A DNA stretch of 7,163 nt from the NCBI GenBank assembly GCA_035480775.1, contig DATIHK010000004.1, positions 1-7,163 on the forward strand, written 5' to 3'. Positions 1 to 5,367 of the stretch are shown one piece after another (position 1 is the first letter of the stretch; every line of letters begins with the position of its first letter). A program made the translations under genes and the position numbers. This DNA comes from DATIHK01 sp035480775 (GTDB taxonomy: Bacteria; Patescibacteriota; WWE3; UBA101185; UBA10185). The notes beneath the pieces were generated by a model. That model searched no databases. It had not been told where the DNA came from and worked only from the letters and a program-made list of their open reading frames with translations.

Positions 1-416
1 CGCGCGATCTTTCACGTCTAAGTTACAAATTGGAATTTAATAAAGATTTTTTAGAATTTATAAAGAAATTAAAAAAGCCTGCAATAATTTCTGGAGACTT
101 TAATGTTGCTCATACCGAGCAAGACATAGCGCGGGCTAAACAAAATGAAGAAAATGCAGGATATACAAAACAAGAACGCGACTTTTTTTCTAAACTACTA
201 AACGCTGGATTTGTAGATACTTTCAGATCCTTAAATCCAAACACGATAAAATATTCCTGGTGGTTACAAATTTTCTCAGCACGCCAAAGAAATATTGGAT
301 GGAGAATTGACTATAACGTGATAGACAAAGCCCTAGTACATAAATTAAAAAGCGCAGATATTTTGATAGACATTTATGGCTCTGACCACTGCCCAGTTGT
401 AATGGAACTAAACTAA
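1..416 (+). CDS. xth: Exodeoxyribonuclease III, C-terminal part (5' end outside window)
   Basis: This is an AP endonuclease / 3'-5' exonuclease of the exonuclease III (EEP phosphatase-like) family, which cuts DNA at abasic sites and trims blocked 3' ends in base excision repair. The reading frame is open to the left edge (first full codon at 3), and the residues before the TTG at 30 (RDLSRLSYKLEF) fit the family, so that TTG is internal. Visible active-site motifs, in order, are SGDFN (Asp and Asn of the GD-x-N motif, about 90-104), DTFR, the conserved WW...ARQRNIGWRIDY block (catalytic Asp in RIDY), and GSDHCPV near the end (the Asp-His pair). These match Asp151/Asn153, Asp229 and Asp258/His259 of the E. 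coli enzyme. The C-terminus is intact and ends at TAA 414-416. The next gene starts 2 bases later, so the two are probably cotranscribed. The missing N-terminus would carry the metal-binding Glu. Confidence 0.95.
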   Translation, partial: RDLSRLSYKLEFNKDFLEFIKKLKKPAIISGDFNVAHTEQDIARAKQNEENAGYTKQERDFFSKLLNAGFVDTFRSLNPNTIKYSWWLQIFSARQRNIGWRIDYNVIDKALVHKLKSADILIDIYGSDHCPVVMELN

Positions 417-418
417 TT

Positions 419-1039
419 ATGAACGAAAAACAAATTCTTAAAATTTTTAGAGATTCAAGCGCTCTTATTACAAACTCACATTTAATTTATACTTCTGGAA
501 AGCATGGAGATACTTATGTAAATAAAGACGCTATATATCCGCATACAAAATGGATTTCAATGCTGTGCAAAGAAATTGCCGAAAGATTTAAAAATGAAAA
601 AGTAGATGTCGTAATAGCTCCTGCGATAGGGGGAGTTATTTTATCTCAATGGGTTGCATACCATTTATCAAAATTAACTGACAAAGAAGTTTTAGCAGTT
701 TATGCAGAAAAAACAGAAGATGGAAAAGATTTTATTATCAAACGTGGTTATAACAAAATAATAAAAAGTTCTAACGTTTTAATAGTAGAAGATATAGTCA
801 CAACCGGCGGATCTGTAAAAAAAGTGGTTGCGGAAGTCAAAAAGAATAAAGGCAAAGTTGTAGGAGTTGCAATCTTATGTAATCGTGGAAATATAAAAAA
901 ATCTCAAATCGGAAAAATTCCAAGGTTAGAAGCATTAATCACTCTTAATTTGCAAGATTGGCATGCAAACGACTGCCCATTGTGCAAACAAAATATTCCA
1001 ATAAATAAAGATTTAGGAAAAGGTAAAAACAAGGGGTGA
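419..1039 (+). CDS. pyrE: Orotate phosphoribosyltransferase-like protein (Thermus-type PyrE)
   Basis: A type I phosphoribosyltransferase of 206 residues. The expected reaction is orotate + PRPP to orotidine 5'-phosphate + PPi in cytosolic pyrimidine synthesis. Residues 26-40 (SGKHGDTYVNKDAIY) resemble the orotate-enzyme N-terminal signature. Residues 64-72 form the first Rossmann strand ending in a GG loop, and 120-133 are the PRPP-binding loop (VLIVEDIVTTGGSV with acidic pair E124-D125). A C-terminal CPLC (186-189) followed by IPIN is typical of the Thermus-type branch of the family. Orotate specificity is inferred, since close relatives use other bases and no other pyr gene is visible. The ATG lies 2 bases after the exonuclease stop with no SD, suggesting translational coupling. 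The last codons (KNKG and stop) lie inside the minus-strand terminator of the next gene, so the lysine-rich tail may be dispensable. Confidence 0.85.
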   Translation: MNEKQILKIFRDSSALITNSHLIYTSGKHGDTYVNKDAIYPHTKWISMLCKEIAERFKNEKVDVVIAPAIGGVILSQWVAYHLSKLTDKEVLAVYAEKTEDGKDFIIKRGYNKIIKSSNVLIVEDIVTTGGSVKKVVAEVKKNKGKVVGVAILCNRGNIKKSQIGKIPRLEALITLNLQDWHANDCPLCKQNIPINKDLGKGKNKG

Positions 1040-1060
1040 GTACTTTTCAGTATCCACCCC
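1025..1060 (-). terminator. Intrinsic terminator of the minus-strand TIM-barrel gene
   Basis: Hairpin arms 1033-1038 (GGGGTG) and 1055-1060 (CACCCC) pair over 6 bp. After one mismatch (1039/1054) there are 5 more pairs including one G-T, closing a TTTC loop (1045-1048). Read on the minus strand the hairpin is followed by TTGTTTTT (1032 down to 1025), the U-rich tract of an intrinsic terminator. On the plus strand the following bases (TCGGTAGTCA) are not U-rich, so it should act mainly on transcripts from the right. It overlaps the last codons and stop of the pyrE-like gene. Confidence 0.75.
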
Positions 1061-1081
1061 TCGGTAGTCAGTTCCAATTCC

Positions 1082-1834
1082 TTACTTAATATACGGTTGG
1101 AGTTCTTTCAAAATGTCTTGCGACAATTCTCTCGAACCAAAGATCTGTTCTTTCAGAGGAAGTGTAGCTTCGACACGAATATCGCCCTTAAATCCTTTGT
1201 GACGAGCAAAGATAAAAGCCTCGAGCGCACGCGTATAGTCGCCTTTGCTGGCTTGCTCAGGTGTCAGATGAAAGTCAAAAACAGTAACAACGTGCTGACG
1301 AAGTCCTGCGGCCAACCATTCATGCCATTCGCCTAAAGGTGAAGGTTCTTCTTTTCCTCCTTCATCAGGACGGATATTGCGCTCAGCGTGAATTAGATCA
1401 AAACAGAGTTGACGGTTTGTTGCAACTGCAAATCTAACTGCAGCAAGACCAGTTACACGCATATTAGGATTGACTTCAACAATTCCACGAGACTTAAAAT
1501 CGTGAACTATTTCTACAGCGCCGTTTAGTGCAAATCTATCGTATTTAGATTCACACAAAAAGCTAAACCAGGGAAAGAAAAGCCAATCATGTAGCAACAG
1601 CGTACGTGGATTGTGAGTCAGTTTACCCCAAGCCCAAAGCCACGGCGGTCCGGGATTCCAAGCGCGTTCGACATAGCGCACGCGATTCAAAAACTCATGC
1701 GAGACCTCTCCCCAAACTGGTAACCCAGAAACTCCATCATAACCATCTTGCAAGGCGTCTTTGATAACTGAGTCAGGTGCATATGCCGCCCAGGGAAAGC
1801 GACTTGCATAGTTCAAATACACTTTCAAGGCCAT
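1082..1834 (-). CDS. TIM-barrel protein, xylose isomerase / AP-endonuclease-2-like superfamily
   Basis: A soluble 250-residue protein with the look of a sugar-phosphate isomerase/epimerase-type TIM barrel. Alternating strands carry well-placed possible metal ligands: E120 in VEVNP, D146 and H149 in CFDLIHA, H189 in VFDFHL, and E222 in DIRVEATL. This Glu / Asp-His / His / Glu order is that of xylose isomerase-like barrels, and GFKGDIRVE near the end matches their usual 'GY-G-VE' close. Substrate and reaction cannot be told, and no pathway partner is adjacent. An N-terminal stretch rich in Trp and Pro (residues 60-90, PGPPWLWAWG and following) is unusual. The start is ATG 1834, preceded at 6 bases by GGGAGG. 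The gene is visibly more G+C-rich than its surroundings (1561-1680 is 64 G+C of 120 by hand count, against 17 of 60 in 4861-4920), which may mean later acquisition. It is divergent from the membrane-protein gene. Confidence 0.7.
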   Translation of the reverse strand: MALKVYLNYASRFPWAAYAPDSVIKDALQDGYDGVSGLPVWGEVSHEFLNRVRYVERAWNPGPPWLWAWGKLTHNPRTLLLHDWLFFPWFSFLCESKYDRFALNGAVEIVHDFKSRGIVEVNPNMRVTGLAAVRFAVATNRQLCFDLIHAERNIRPDEGGKEEPSPLGEWHEWLAAGLRQHVVTVFDFHLTPEQASKGDYTRALEAFIFARHKGFKGDIRVEATLPLKEQIFGSRELSQDILKELQPYIK

Positions 1835-1840
1835 TGGGAG

Positions 1841-1846
1841 CCTCCC
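1841..1846 (-). promoter_or_regulatory. Shine-Dalgarno site of the TIM-barrel gene
   Basis: GGGAGG read on the minus strand, 6 bases before ATG 1834. It fixes the start codon. It is part of the near-palindrome GGGAGCCTCCC (1836-1846, plus strand), so a short 4-bp hairpin could partly hide it. Confidence 0.7.
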
Positions 1847-1871
1847 GCGCTAATGTGATCAGATTATGTGG

Positions 1872-1880
1872 ATTATAGCA
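1872..1880 (-). promoter_or_regulatory. Extended -10 promoter of the TIM-barrel gene
   Basis: On the minus strand this reads TGCTATAAT, a perfect TATAAT with the TG-n extension. No good -35 is seen 16-18 bases upstream (AGGAGG or similar lies there), which is typical of extended -10 promoters. Transcription would begin near 1865, giving a leader of about 30 bases that contains the SD site. Confidence 0.6.
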
Positions 1881-1887
1881 AAACCAG

Positions 1888-1916
1888 TTTTATACCTCCT
1901 AAAAAAAGAGTAAGAT
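1888..1916 (+). promoter_or_regulatory. Possible promoter of the membrane-protein gene
   Basis: TAAGAT (1911-1916) could be a -10, with a weak TTTTAT -35 (1888-1893) 17 bases upstream. A start near 1923 would give a leader of about 30 bases with the SD at 1941. Only weak matches, offered because the divergent gene must have a promoter in this gap. Confidence 0.3.
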
Positions 1917-1940
1917 CAAAATAAATGGGTGGGTCATCGA

Positions 1941-1946
1941 GAGGAG
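1941..1946 (+). promoter_or_regulatory. Shine-Dalgarno site that decides the membrane-protein start
   Basis: GAGGAG lies 6 bases before ATG 1953. An in-frame GTG at 1929 is upstream of this site and has none of its own, so 1953 is the better start. Confidence 0.75.
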
Positions 1947-1952
1947 ACCAGA

Positions 1953-2402
1953 ATGCCAATCAAAGACGAAATAAAGTTCGAACGGTACAATGAGTTCAAA
2001 AAAACTTTGACTGGAATTGTCTGCGTTTTGGGGTTTGCAGAATTCCTGCTTTTTTGTCAAGCATCTTACACAGTATTGCACAAAACTGTATTGACATGGC
2101 AACTACCCACTGAAGCCATACTCTCAGGGATCATCTTTGTCTTACTTGTCATCTGGCTACAAATCAACAATTATGTGGTAGACAAAATCTATCTGCCACC
2201 TCAATTGAAAGAAATCGACAAAGTTGTTTGGAACAAAGTCGTAGTAGCTATGCTCGTATGCATAATACCAGGACAGCTGGTTTGGCTCTCAGCAAATTAT
2301 AGTTGGTTGATGTTCATTGTGCCGATCATACACAACATTTTGGGAGCCGACTGGGCTTGGCTACGTATTGGACAAGATTTGGAAGAATTATCGGAACCAT
2401 AA
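1953..2402 (+). CDS. Small integral membrane protein, unknown function
   Basis: A 149-residue protein that I do not recognise. A charged cytoplasmic-looking N-terminus (MPIKDEIKFERYNEFKK) is followed by four likely membrane helices at about residues 18-40, 54-75, 95-113 and 115-131, and a short acidic tail (GQDLEELSEP). A polar loop with LPPQLKEIDK (81-90) separates helices 2 and 3. No catalytic motif or transporter signature is visible. The start is set by the SD at 1941-1946. A frame extending left to GTG 1929 would add eight residues but covers the SD. It is divergent from the TIM-barrel gene, with which it shares SD use, and ends just before a strong terminator, so it is probably monocistronic. 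The pairing suggests one inherited unit, but a functional link is only a guess. Confidence 0.75.
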   Translation: MPIKDEIKFERYNEFKKTLTGIVCVLGFAEFLLFCQASYTVLHKTVLTWQLPTEAILSGIIFVLLVIWLQINNYVVDKIYLPPQLKEIDKVVWNKVVVAMLVCIIPGQLVWLSANYSWLMFIVPIIHNILGADWAWLRIGQDLEELSEP

Positions 2403-2430
2403 AAGACATTCAAAAAAAAGTAGTAAAGAT

Positions 2431-2466
2431 GCCCAACAGATGATGCAAGCTGTTGGGCTTTTTTTT
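2431..2466 (+). terminator. Strong intrinsic terminator after the membrane-protein gene
   Basis: A perfect 9-bp stem, GCCCAACAG (2431-2439) with CTGTTGGGC (2450-2458), has a 10-base loop and is followed by eight T (2459-2466). The T run reaches the stop codon of the convergent Nudix gene (TAA on the minus strand at 2467-2465). Read on the minus strand, a run of T follows only about 11 bases past the stem, so it may also weakly stop Nudix transcripts. Confidence 0.92.
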
Positions 2467-3157
2467 AGTAATTCTCTACAAAAATCTGTCGTTCTAGATA
2501 TACTAATTTTCGACTATTTAGTACTTCAGTCATTTCTTCAAAAGTTGCAAAAGAGTAGGGAAGTGCTAGATATTCTTTTTCGGTCATCCAAATACTTTCA
2601 CCTGCTTCAAATTTTTTAATTAGTTTGCCTTTAACATTTTCAACTTTGTAAATCCAAAAGTATTTGTCTTCTAGAAATTTTCCGTCTTTATAAAAGTGGT
2701 GGTAGTGAACAATGCCTTTTAATGTAAAATCACCGGACAAACCTGCTTCTTCCATAAATTCTCTTTGTGCACATTGCAACGGAGTTTCACCCCATCTGAT
2801 TTTGCCGGAATGTGACCCGTACCAACCAAAAAATGGCTCTTTTAGTCGGCGATGAATCAAATATTCGGTTTTACCTTTATTCTTACGAACCGCATGAATT
2901 GCGACAGCTAATTTACCTTGGCGTTCGAGTTGTAACGCATCAGTGTCCATGCGATTAGCAAATTCTTTTCCATTAGTAGTTAATGTGTATCTACCATTTT
3001 GTTTTAAAATTAAACCTTCTTTAACTAACTTGTTAACATGAAAAGCAAAGTGATCGTTGGCAACATCAACTTTATTTAATTCGCTAAAACGTGAGCCAGG
3101 TTTAAAGAGCAGTTCTTTTAAAATTGTTAGTTGGTAGTCGTGAACTTCTAATTCCAT
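2465..3157 (-). CDS. Winged-helix / Nudix hydrolase fusion protein
   Basis: A 230-residue, two-domain protein. Residues 1 to about 68 look like a winged helix-turn-helix of the MarR/ArsR kind (helix-rich start, ELNKVDVANDHFAFHVNKLVKEGLI as the recognition region, then a wing GRYTLTTNG). Residues about 82-220 are a Nudix domain with a perfect Nudix box at 118-140 (G-x5-E-x7-REFMEEAGL; E136 and E137 are metal ligands), so it should hydrolyse a nucleoside diphosphate linked to some moiety X. The exact substrate cannot be read. The domain order is reversed relative to NrtR-type regulators (Nudix then winged helix). It may be a ligand-sensing regulator or an enzyme with a DNA-binding head. The start ATG 3157 is supported by a promoter 6 bases upstream. 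It is divergent from the response regulator and convergent with the membrane-protein gene. Confidence 0.9.
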   Translation of the reverse strand: MELEVHDYQLTILKELLFKPGSRFSELNKVDVANDHFAFHVNKLVKEGLILKQNGRYTLTTNGKEFANRMDTDALQLERQGKLAVAIHAVRKNKGKTEYLIHRRLKEPFFGWYGSHSGKIRWGETPLQCAQREFMEEAGLSGDFTLKGIVHYHHFYKDGKFLEDKYFWIYKVENVKGKLIKKFEAGESIWMTEKEYLALPYSFATFEEMTEVLNSRKLVYLERQIFVENY

Positions 3158-3163
3158 AATCGC

Positions 3164-3192
3164 ATTATTTGCCTAATTTTAATTGTTGTCTA
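3164..3192 (-). promoter_or_regulatory. Leaderless promoter of the Nudix gene
   Basis: On the minus strand: TAGACA (3192-3187, 5 of 6 to TTGACA), a 17-base spacer, then AATAAT (3169-3164, 5 of 6 to TATAAT), then GCGATT and the ATG. Transcription starting about 7 bases after the -10 falls on the A of ATG 3157, leaving no leader and no SD. Confidence 0.65.
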
Positions 3193-3208
3193 GTTAAGTG
3201 TACTTAAC
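3193..3208. promoter_or_regulatory. Palindrome in the divergent promoter region, possible operator
   Basis: GTTAAGT and ACTTAAC form perfect 7-base arms around a GT centre. The site abuts the -35 of the Nudix promoter and is centred about 43 bases before that start and about 52 before the response-regulator start. It has no U-tract, so it is not a terminator. A dimeric winged-helix protein would suit it, and the Nudix protein's own N-terminal domain is the obvious candidate by inference. Confidence 0.5.
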
Positions 3209-3218
3209 CAAATATAAA

Positions 3219-3246
3219 TTTATCCAATGTTTTTTTCGTGTATAAT
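3219..3246 (+). promoter_or_regulatory. Leaderless promoter of the response-regulator gene
   Basis: A perfect TATAAT at 3241-3246 is followed by six bases (TACAAC) and the ATG at 3253. A weak TTTATC (3219-3224) is the best -35, with a 16-base spacer. The expected transcription start is the A of the ATG. The in-frame GTG at 3238 overlaps this -10, so it cannot be the normal start. Confidence 0.65.
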
Positions 3247-3252
3247 TACAAC

Positions 3253-3651
3253 ATGTCAGCAATTTCAAAAACCATTTTAGTAGTCGAAGACGAAAAATTT
3301 TTTCTAGATACTCTTAAAGATAAATTAAAAGAATCAGGATTTGTAGTAACAGAAGCCGCCGATGGCAACGAAGGATTACAAGCAGCGCTTAAAACACATC
3401 CAGATTTAATTTTAGTCGATATTGTTTTACCTCAAATGGATGGATTGTCTGTTGTGCGGGAACTTCGTAAAGATATGTGGGGAAAAGACGCAAAAGTAAT
3501 ATTTTTAACCAATTATCCTTTTGGAGAAAAGGCGGGAGAAGCTTTAAATCTGGGAGTTACTGAATATATTACTAAAGCCAATTGGACGTTAGATCAAATC
3601 GTCGGAAAAGTTAAAGAAAAGCTAGAAGTATTTGGAAAAGCCTACGTTTAG
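3253..3651 (+). CDS. Stand-alone response regulator receiver domain
   Basis: A CheY-like receiver domain of 132 residues with no output domain. It should accept a phosphoryl group on Asp from a histidine kinase and signal by protein-protein contact. All key residues are present: acidic E12-D13 (VVEDE), phospho-acceptor D56 in LILVDIVLPQMDG, switch T86 in VIFLTN, and K108 in YITKANW. Most likely cytoplasmic. The start at ATG 3253 (MSAISKTILVV) is preferred over the in-frame GTG 3238, which sits on the -10. No histidine kinase is adjacent, so the partner must be encoded elsewhere. The stop is only 9 bases from the stop of the convergent secreted-protein gene, with no convincing terminator between them, so convergent transcripts may overlap. 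Confidence 0.93.
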   Translation: MSAISKTILVVEDEKFFLDTLKDKLKESGFVVTEAADGNEGLQAALKTHPDLILVDIVLPQMDGLSVVRELRKDMWGKDAKVIFLTNYPFGEKAGEALNLGVTEYITKANWTLDQIVGKVKEKLEVFGKAYV

Positions 3652-3660
3652 TTTTAAACT

Positions 3661-4194
3661 TTATTGACTCGGAGTAGTTTGCTTAGGCTTTTGATCTCTA
3701 AGTTCTTGAAGTGCCGGGCGAACATTATCCTTATAATAATTTCTTATATCCACCGTATCTTGTCTCACAATTTTAAGATCAGAATGAGCCACTCTAAGTT
3801 GTTCTAAAAATCCACCTTGAGAATTTCCACACGGAAAGTGTTTTAACATAACTATTGAGTCTATAAAGACTGTATAGTCTTGATTAAATTTAGTAATTAA
3901 CGCAGTTAAACCCTCAAAAGCCGTTTTTAATTTTGAAGTATCGTAACCTTTGTCATCTAGTTTAGTAATTAAATTAGAAATTCGAGTGCTAACAGTCTTA
4001 TATCTTTCTTCGTGGGTAGTTTTATTAGTATTAAAAAGTTCGACCCTTTTATCGATTTTGGTTGTTATTTCATCGCATTTGCTAGCAACTGAAGGTGTAT
4101 CAGAAGCCATTTCATGGGCAGATACAATTGAAGAGAAACCCAGCAATACCGCGGATAAGGCTGAAGTTATTAAAATCTTTTTGACGCTTGTCAT
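3661..4194 (-). CDS. Secreted coiled-coil-like protein, unknown function
   Basis: A 177-residue exported protein that I cannot name. Residues 1-26 are a clear signal peptide: K5-K6, a hydrophobic core (ILITSALSAVLLGF), and a cleavage motif IVSA before H27. The mature part is mostly charged helix with regular hydrophobic spacing (about 40-118, then 130-168), likely a coiled coil or helical bundle. Two cysteines, C40 at the start of the first helix and C122 in FPCGNSQGGF between the two halves, could form a disulfide outside the membrane. The tail is polar (KPKQTTPSQ). The pattern resembles small exported proteins I associate with Candidate Phyla Radiation genomes, but I know no function. The start at ATG 4194 is chosen because a -10 lies 6 bases upstream. 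The in-frame ATGs at 4212 and 4209 would add MMYIYI and lie across or upstream of the -10. Confidence 0.8.
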   Translation of the reverse strand: MTSVKKILITSALSAVLLGFSSIVSAHEMASDTPSVASKCDEITTKIDKRVELFNTNKTTHEERYKTVSTRISNLITKLDDKGYDTSKLKTAFEGLTALITKFNQDYTVFIDSIVMLKHFPCGNSQGGFLEQLRVAHSDLKIVRQDTVDIRNYYKDNVRPALQELRDQKPKQTTPSQ

Positions 4195-4200
4195 AATATA

Positions 4201-4228
4201 AATATACATCAAAGATGATATTATTCAA
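4201..4228 (-). promoter_or_regulatory. Leaderless promoter of the secreted-protein gene
   Basis: On the minus strand: TTGAAT (4228-4223, 4 of 6 to TTGACA), a 16-base spacer, TATATT (4206-4201), then six bases (a second TATATT) and ATG 4194. The -35 lies on the divergent glycosyltransferase promoter, so the two promoters share the same bases. Confidence 0.55.
4219..4224 (+). promoter_or_regulatory. -10 element of the first glycosyltransferase gene, leaderless
   Basis: TATTAT, followed by TCAAAT and the ATG at 4231, again six bases. No clear -35 is visible; the 16-18 base spacing falls near 4195-4202, right at the start of the divergent gene. Only 36 bases separate the two start codons, so there is little room for leaders. 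Confidence 0.5.
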
Positions 4229-4230
4229 AT

Positions 4231-5367
4231 ATGAAAACCATTGGTATTGACGCTCGTTTCTACGGAGTTGCCGGCCCGGGACGCTACGTTAAAAACATAA
4301 TCAGACAACTTGAACAAAGCAACAACAACCATAAATATGTAGTTTTTTTGCGCAAAGAAGGTTTTGATACTTACAATCCACAAAATCCCAATTTCACAAA
4401 AGTTTTAGCGGATTATAAGTGGTATTCGTTTGAAGAGCAGTTTTTATTTTTAGCTAAACTGTTGCAGCATAAGCTGGATTTGCTTTATGTTCCGCATTTT
4501 AATATTCCTGTGTTGTATCCAAAAAAATTAGTTACAGCAATTCCCGATATTATCATGCATAAATTTAGTACAGAGCGGGGGACGACGCTGCCTAAACCAT
4601 ATTTTATGTTCAAAAAGTTTGTGTATTACTGGGTTGTTTTACTAGCTGTTTTAAAATCTTCACGAGTTATTGTTCCGTCAAATGATGTAAAAAATGATTT
4701 TTTGGATACCTACAAATATGTTCCAAAATCAAAGTTTGTTATCGCTTATGAAGGAATTGATCCAGACCTTTTAACTACTCCCGAAGATACAAAAACGTTG
4801 GCAAACTTCCACATTATTAAACCTTTTACTTTGTATATCAGCAGTATGTATGAACACAAAAATGTCGAAAGATTGGTGCAGGCATTTAAAATTTTAATAG
4901 AAAAATATGGATTTACTGGACAATTAGTTTTAGTAGGAAAAAAAGATAAATTTTCAGCCAAAATAGTAACTTTAGTACATTCTTTAAATTTATCAGATAG
5001 AGTAAGGCTTCCAGGCGAACAAAGTTTTGTAACCGACGCGCAAACAGTGAGTTTGCGAAAGAATGCCGAGTTATATGTCTTTCCATCGCTAAAAGAAGGC
5101 TTTAGCTTAACACCACTAGAAGCAATGGCCTTAAATTTACCTACAGTTATTTCAGATATTCCGTGTCATAAAGAAATTTATGGTGATTCAACTTATTACT
5201 TTGATCCGACAAATTCTGAAGATATTGCAAGTAAATTAAACGATGTGTTATCAAATCCGCAATTAAAACATGATTTAGTAAACAGGGGATTAGAACAAGT
5301 TAAGAAATACAGCTGGAGTAAAACTGCTCAAATAACATTAGAAGCTTTTAATGCAGCCCTTGAATAA
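4231..5367 (+). CDS. GT4 family glycosyltransferase
   Basis: A retaining GT-B glycosyltransferase (CAZy GT4) of 378 residues, a full length for the family. It should transfer a sugar from a nucleotide-sugar donor to a growing glycan or lipid at the cytoplasmic face of the membrane. The N-terminal acceptor domain begins IGIDARFYGVAGPGRYV (residues 4-20), with the glycine-rich loop typical of the group. SSRVIVPSNDVKNDF marks the usual serine strand before the linker, and AYEGID follows. The C-terminal donor domain has K210 in SMYEHKNVERL and the E-x7-E motif (E289-E297, EGFSLTPLE), then SDIP and YFDP. Donor and acceptor cannot be told. Its 3' end overlaps that of the opposing glycosyltransferase by 20 bases, and its start lies 36 bases from the divergent secreted-protein start. 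It has no SD. Confidence 0.93.
   Translation: MKTIGIDARFYGVAGPGRYVKNIIRQLEQSNNNHKYVVFLRKEGFDTYNPQNPNFTKVLADYKWYSFEEQFLFLAKLLQHKLDLLYVPHFNIPVLYPKKLVTAIPDIIMHKFSTERGTTLPKPYFMFKKFVYYWVVLLAVLKSSRVIVPSNDVKNDFLDTYKYVPKSKFVIAYEGIDPDLLTTPEDTKTLANFHIIKPFTLYISSMYEHKNVERLVQAFKILIEKYGFTGQLVLVGKKDKFSAKIVTLVHSLNLSDRVRLPGEQSFVTDAQTVSLRKNAELYVFPSLKEGFSLTPLEAMALNLPTVISDIPCHKEIYGDSTYYFDPTNSEDIASKLNDVLSNPQLKHDLVNRGLEQVKKYSWSKTAQITLEAFNAALE

Noticed and set aside
30..32. TTG as the start of the exonuclease gene
   Set aside because: Family-like residues continue upstream in frame to the window edge and the N-terminal half of the enzyme is missing, so the gene is cut by the window rather than starting here.
1097..1336. 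Plus-strand open frame of 79 codons
   Set aside because: Antisense shadow of the TIM-barrel gene, with no SD, promoter or recognisable domain.
1895..1900. CCTCCT, resembling the anti-SD tail of 16S rRNA, or AGGAGG on the minus strand as an SD for a small gene
   Set aside because: There is no rRNA sequence around it, and on the minus strand it lies upstream of the likely promoter with no start codon at proper spacing.
1929..1931. GTG as the start of the membrane-protein gene
   Set aside because: The ATG at 1953 has GAGGAG 6 bases upstream, while the GTG has no SD and its reading would run through that SD.
3646..3659. Inverted repeat GTTTA-GTTT-TAAAC between the convergent response-regulator and secreted-protein genes
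   Set aside because: Only 5 mostly A-T pairs and no proper U-tract on either side; too weak to call a terminator.
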